This document shows, in pieces, positions 60,801 through 64,000 of a DNA stretch of 64,000 bases; within the stretch, counting starts at the first letter, position 1, and each line of letters opens with the position of its first letter. Below the pieces are notes generated by a model, which saw only the letters and a list, made by a program, of their open reading frames with translations, had not been told where the DNA came from and ran no database searches. The DNA is from Owenia fusiformis (lineage: Eukaryota; Annelida; Polychaeta; Sabellida; Oweniidae). Both the position numbers and the translations under genes were made by a program. The stretch lies in the NCBI GenBank assembly GCA_903813345.2, contig CAIIXF020000007.1:11227730-11291729 (forward strand), in the 5' to 3' direction.

Positions 60801-63800
60801 AGGTAGCAGATAAATTATTTATCTCATCCTTTTGGGTATGTATATCCATGACAAGGGTGATATACATCATGTGGCCTTACTATGATTTGACCATAATCTC
60901 CTCTACCACATAAAAATCTAATATTTTCCCTAGAATAATTCCATCACCCTAAACCTCACAGGGGTAGACCTAAATAGGAATTAAATAGAAATGGAATGAA
61001 GCTTATTTTCAAAAATGAGGCCTAAATCAATTTTGGGCCTATCAAGGAAGGGAGGGAAGGGGGAGGGGCAATGGCAATATTTTCAGGTATGAACATGTTT
61101 TCCTGTTTTAAGAACAAACTACTAAAATACAGGGTGGTCAAAAACATGGAAACCCTGGATTTTCCTCATAATTTGTTATTTTGGGTAATTATTCCCTGAA
61201 ATTTGACACACATGTACAACATTCAATTTCCTACCAGCTAATCATATTTCATGACCATCAGATTGATAGTCACAATGGTACAGCACTTTGAATAAGATGC
61301 CCCAGTGTGGCCACCATCGCACTATTGGCAAATCTGAACAGGTTGGCAATGATCTGACTACATTTTTCAGCAGGTATGGCCTGAATGACATGGATGATCT
61401 GCTTTTTGAGGTCTGCAATTGTCCTGGGGTTATTCTCGTACATTCTTTTTGGTGTATCACCACAGGTTGAAGTTAGGTAGGGACATTTTGGATGATATGT
61501 GCAGGTTTGCCGAAAGTGCAATGTTGGCAAATGGAGCATGTTGTTTAAAGTGCTGTAACATTGTGACTATCAATTTGATGGTCATGAAATATGGTAGGCC
61601 GGTAGGAAATTGAATGATGTACAAATGTGCTAAATATCAGGGAGTAATATCCTAAAATGACAAAGATATGATGAAAATGGCGACAGGGTTTCCATTTTTT
61701 TGACCACCCTGTAGAAGGATGATAATTTCAAATAGTGGTTTCATTTTCACTACTGTATTTCTGGAGAGTTGAGTTTGATCTATTTTCATAAAGTCAATAA
61801 AACTCTTGAATAAGAAAAAGTGGTTGGTAGTTCAAGCACCATAATTATTTTGAGGCTGTCAATAAGAAATTTCTTACATGTAACATAACTCATGAAAAGT
61901 AAAATAATATGTATATATGTACAGAATTTGATTTAAACAACTATTTATGATTTTATATCTAAATTATTTACTTACTTAGGCCATAAGAAGTAGATTCTTT
62001 GTTTTGCGTCCTGCCAAAATCCAAATCATGCAAGGGTACAAGGAAAACAAACACAAACTCAAGAAAAAACACAAACTTGTTTGCTGAGAAATGTACACAT
62101 TTTATGGGCATAGAAAGGGATGACATGCCAATTTGCAGTGATTACAAACACATATCTATACATTTTATACAATATATTTAAACTTCAAGGGTAAAAAATA
62201 AGAAAATACACAATGTATGCCAAAATAATTATAACACTGTCAATTTTGAGGCACATCAAATTATCCGCCATTTCGTCTGATTCTGATTGAACGAAATGTA
62301 ATGGTACTTTCAGACCCTTGTGATTGCTATTTTGATGTGTTTGTTTTTTCTGATTTACTCAAAATCGTTCAAGCAAGGGGACGCAAAACAAAGAATCTAC
62401 TTCTTATGGCCTTAATCATAAATTAAAACAGTTTTACTATTCAGAGTTGAATGTATGGTGAGATAATAATGTTATAAGTTATAACTCTAATTAAAAGTTG
62501 AACACCTTCAATAAAATATTGGTCAAAGATAAGAGATATGTTGTTGTTACCCTGACCTCATAATCTTGATAGCCTCTAACTACGACCAGTCATTTTTCAG
62601 TTTGGAATTCAGTCACTCGGATATCACTGCAGATCATTTAACAATATACAAATCCCTGTAGCTGGGATATACGAGAGGCTTTAATTGGCTAGTGATTTCA
62701 AATGTTCATAAGTAATATTTGAATTATCAGTCATTCATCCAAAGGGTATCTAGATATTGAAATAGACCAAAGCCTGTTTAGATTCATTGTGATAGTATTT
62801 GATTCATAAGTAGGTTGTGGGTGGGTGGTTAGGTTGTTTGGATGACATCATGTTAGTTTAATTTCAGTAGGAGAAAATAGGATGTGTTGTTGAATACCTG
62901 TACATGTGATATGAACATGAAGCATGTATATTTCTCTTCAGTTTATTTCTCTTAAAGTGCATAGCCTTAGGAAAATATGAAGCATTTGTCAGAGCCATGT
63001 ATTAAAACTGATATTCTAGGTGTAGCATCATGTAATAAGTAATGGACCTTGTATATAATGTATTAGTACAAGTTCAAAATGAATTGATGTTTCATATTGA
63101 AAATTATACCTGTAACTATAGAAACAAAAAATAAGTATGAGAACATTTTTTGCACATTTTATTTGTATTTATTGAACTACCCTCACTAGTCAATTGCTAT
63201 ATACATGTATATCACTTACTTGTGACATCACATTACGACCATACTTTAACAAAAACAAGCAAACAAATGTACAAGCAACAACAAACAATGAAAAAAATCC
63301 AGTATTGAATCTTATCGAAGTCCATTTTCATAACACCCAATTTTTATATTCTTTCAGTTTGTTGAAGACTATGAACCTACAAAAGCTGATTCATACCGCA
63401 AAAAAGTAACTCTAGATGGTGAAGAGGTTCAGATAGATATCCTAGATACAGCAGGCCAGGAAGATTATGCTGCCATTAGAGACAATTATTTCCGTAGCGG
63501 TGAAGGATTTCTATGTGTTTTCTCAATTACTGAACAGGAATCATTTCAAGCCACAGCTGAATTTAGGTAATTTTAAGAGTAAGATTAAGGTAAAGTTGAT
63601 CGATCAACTTTCTGTTCAGATGGAATTTAACTTTTTGAACAGTCATGCTGTTTTGCATCAAGCCGCTCTACCCTTCCAATTAATTCACTAGGTTATCTGA
63701 TGTAAAACAGGGGGGGGGGGGTTACAAAAGCTTGAAGCAAGAACCGAAATTTGCTGAAATTCCTGAGATTTCAAGATTTTGATAATTTTGATATACCTCA

Positions 63801-64000
63801 GTTATTAAAATACAAATATATTACACAAATATTTCATTCTGTGCTTCCATTGAAAGCAATCTTCCCCTATATGCGGAATATTATGTACATCCATGAAATT
63901 TATTTTCAGAGAACAAATATTAAGAGTAAAGAATGATGAGAACATTCCATTCCTGTTGGTAGGAAACAAAGCTGATTTAGAAGAGAAAAGACAAGTCACT
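45816..64000 (+). CDS. RALA: Ral small GTPase (RalA-like), 3' end beyond window
   Basis: Coding exons 45816-45923 (exon starts at 45784), 63358-63566 and 63910 to the window end. Frames join without error. The 136 residues seen carry P-loop GSGGVGKS (19-26), the Ral-specific effector loop YEPTKADSY (41-49), switch II DTAGQE (66-71) and NKAD (125-128). The sequence is almost identical to animal RalA/RalB, which share this effector loop. Ral is a membrane-bound switch acting on the exocyst and endocytosis through Sec5, Exo84 and RalBP1. The first coding intron is 17434 bp and contains a complete minus-strand bHLH gene. The remaining exons, with the C-terminal CAAX box, are outside the window. 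Confidence 0.96.
46672..47200 (+). mobile_element. 3' end of a 5'-truncated LINE
   Basis: A reading frame ending at 46935 encodes [15 protein letters not shown], then [18 protein letters not shown] and a basic end. This is the typical C-terminus of a non-LTR reverse transcriptase (the Y-x-TR...GP-x-IWN-x-L motif). About 250 bases of 3' UTR follow, with AATAAA near 47168 and a ~17-base poly-A tail ending at 47200. A (TTA)n tract at ~46660 precedes it. The 5' end was not found. Confidence 0.75.
47447..47826 (+). repeat. Minisatellite, ~34-bp unit
   Basis: About 11 copies of a unit like TTCCAATATGTACATTATCA followed by CAAGA and a variable CTCC or GTCC segment. Repeat copies from 47640 to 47730 are spaced 34 bases apart. 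The short ORFs across it are repeat artefacts. Confidence 0.85.
48630..49658 (-). CDS. Atypical bHLH transcription factor, intronless, nested in Ral intron
   Basis: A single open frame of 342 codons. Residues 84-115 hold a basic region and helix 1 ([20 protein letters not shown] then DKLRVRLP). Residues 124-143 form helix 2 ([20 protein letters not shown]), which resembles class A-type bHLH proteins. The glutamate that normally contacts the E-box is not present in the expected place (His in NFRHR), so DNA binding may be altered. The N-terminus is Asn/Met/Gln-rich; the C-terminus is disordered with Ser-rich stretches and no Orange or WRPW motif, so it is not a Hes protein. A TATA box lies 155 bases upstream. 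I cannot assign an orthologue. It is transcribed against Ral. Confidence 0.8.
   Translation of the reverse strand: MMDMNNNNMMPIQQNTTQEFRSAMNIDTVEEGSSQRPQIAQGSTASSGRVDSAAESHTSDRDSPLVESETHSGEHQRLMSEEEQKRKERRNLVNFRHRDLTRRHRVLFDKLRVRLPVRPSCYVTKERTLDMALDYINYLESLLGINQPTQQQIAALAPPPGRRMDNGPRPLSTSGIPQTEPKHEETVESRPLCSMIPGAQRHGTGEFNQGFIDMSRQRGHSEVAPRRQLFNDSDQWSMGRPQSTSTPVSQAVFPGQSSMSPLATAIDNIITRLESGSSGYRSNSHGSVDSRRLDSQSSLPSTCDDDDVFEYRPNHMVWPERSVGSNQVEGFASYPPRHHSSL
49813..49820 (-). promoter_or_regulatory. TATA box of the bHLH gene
   Basis: Minus-strand TATAAATA. A start about 30 bases downstream (~49785) would leave a 5' UTR of ~125 bases before the ATG at 49658. Confidence 0.65.
49865..50474. promoter_or_regulatory. 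Three POU-type octamers upstream of the bHLH gene
   Basis: Exact ATTTGCAT at 49865-49872, 49991-49998 and 50467-50474, all in the same orientation. The first is 45 bases upstream of the TATA box. Each is followed within a few bases by an A-rich AAATA block. This suggests control by a POU-homeodomain factor (inference). Confidence 0.45.
50480..53700. other. Ral intron, AT-rich non-coding stretch
   Basis: No coding exon or clear transposon seen. One compact nested hairpin lies at 52998-53045 (9-bp arms TCATCTGCA/TGCAGATGA around an inner TGGCT/AGCCA stem). Confidence 0.5.
53701..54266. mobile_element. Fold-back MITE, 566 bp
   Basis: The ~180-bp inverted ends begin CTTATCCC and share GGACCGAGC, TTATCTACGCC-type and ATACCAAGGAAT segments. 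ATTACC flanks both sides (53695-53700, 54267-54272). The left arm contains a further palindrome around ACGCCCCTTACAC. Confidence 0.8.
54317..54413 (+). repeat. Short copy of a TTACCYTGCGTGCAGAG repeat
   Basis: It shares its start (GCGTGCAGAGTCTAGTTA) and end (TGCAAAGGGTA) with 56677-57062 but is only ~97 bp. Terminal TTACC/GGGTA give a short inverted end. Confidence 0.5.
54414..56676. other. Ral intron, non-coding stretch
   Basis: No gene supported. A MITE-like segment beginning ACAGTAAAACCTG lies at about 55127-55210. A minus-strand acceptor-like CTTTCAG at ~54590 precedes a ~50-codon open frame, with no partner exon found. Confidence 0.4.
56677..57062 (+). repeat. Long copy of the TTACCYTGCGTGCAGAG repeat with promoter motifs
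   Basis: Same ends as 54317-54413, with ~290 extra bases between. The interior is GC-richer than its surroundings and carries a CRE (TGACGTCA near 56910), TATATAGAAC near 56932, a GTCGGTC...GGCCGAC palindrome just after it and a GGGTAAG donor at the end. It could be a solo LTR-like or MITE-borne promoter inside the Ral intron. Confidence 0.45.
57063..60420. other. Ral intron, non-coding stretch
   Basis: No coding exon supported. Around 57158-57556, AGATACTAGT and its complement bracket a region with repeated ATTCTGCAA motifs, possibly a short mobile element. A perfect 12-bp palindrome lies at 58715-58741. Confidence 0.4.
58715..58741. repeat. Perfect 12-bp stem, 3-base loop palindrome
   Basis: GTTACGCTGACG, loop ATA, CGTCAGCGTAAC. 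It is much GC-richer than its flanks. An ETS-type CTTCCGG follows about 14 bases downstream. No target duplication was found. Confidence 0.75.
60425..60601. mobile_element. MITE, ACAGYAAAACCYG ends
   Basis: ACAGCAAAACCCGT at the left is the near-inverse of ACAGGTTTTACTGT at the right. Internal GTTCACATAGAGAGGTGTTC recurs in diverged form near 46357-46378, and similar ends occur near 55127 and 59845, so this is a repeated family in the Ral intron. Confidence 0.6.
61130..61711. mobile_element. Tc1/mariner-type element remnant with TA target site
   Basis: Long inverted ends start CAGGGTGGTCAAAAA and include ACCATCAGATTGATAGTCAC and its inverse. TA flanks both ends (61128-61129, 61712-61713). 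A transposase fragment lies inside on the minus strand. Confidence 0.85.
61242..61540 (-). pseudogene. Mariner-like transposase C-terminal fragment
   Basis: The minus-strand frame includes [16 protein letters not shown] and [14 protein letters not shown], resembling the extreme C-terminus of IS630/mariner transposases. The catalytic core is missing and it sits between inverted ends, so it is a relic. Confidence 0.55.
61979..62411. mobile_element. PIF/Harbinger-type MITE, 433 bp
   Basis: 33-bp inverted ends starting GGCCATAAGAAGTAGATTC, with TTA on both sides (61976-61978, 62412-62414). A three-base TWA target site and GG start fit the Harbinger superfamily. No transposase ORF. Confidence 0.8.
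62412..63357. other. Ral intron, non-coding stretch before exon 2
   Basis: AT-rich sequence with no gene or repeat recognised. It ends in the polypyrimidine tract and CTTTCAG acceptor of the second Ral coding exon. Confidence 0.5.

Overview
The window is nuclear DNA from an AT-rich invertebrate animal genome. Spliced MED1, shugoshin and Ral genes, a bHLH factor, many MITE-type elements, a LINE tail and an LTR retrotransposon point to an animal. The overall look fits a lophotrochozoan such as a mollusc, but that last step is inference. There are no bacterial operons, tRNA or rRNA genes, or CRISPR arrays.

Layout. (1) 1-5901: a young LTR retrotransposon with a tRNA-Leu-type primer site and one intact 1239-codon gag-protease ORF. 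It has no reverse transcriptase, RNase H or integrase, and its 1.9 kb LTRs carry tandem repeats. It lies antisense beside the first two coding exons (5994-6299, minus) of a gene I do not recognise. (2) 6757-14167: non-coding mobile DNA. A MITE carries a tiny nested palindrome with a 9-bp target duplication. Beside it is a large composite inverted-repeat element whose ~5 kb core (about 8231-13290) is packed with different short stem-loops, some of them branched. That core is the most unusual object here. (3) 14551-23650 plus: a complete 11-exon shugoshin gene (about 1305 aa), with a mariner-type element in intron 1. (4) 24.0-27.0 kb: intergenic, with an orphan TATA promoter-like block, a minisatellite and a second MITE copy. 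(5) 27058-42493 minus: MED1, a complete 13-coding-exon model (about 1882 aa) with two LXXLL nuclear-receptor boxes. Its 3' end is tandemly duplicated (3551 bp, nearly identical), which leaves a truncated second copy. (6) 45.2-64.0 kb plus: a Ral small GTPase gene, cut by the window end. Its 17.4 kb intron holds an intronless bHLH gene on the opposite strand, a LINE tail, a minisatellite and several MITEs.

The host genes serve separate jobs: centromere cohesion (shugoshin), RNA polymerase II Mediator (MED1), vesicle traffic and signalling (Ral) and transcription control (bHLH). Exon models were built by hand from splice sites and reading-frame continuity. All shugoshin and MED1 exon junctions keep frame. 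No database search or folding program was run.
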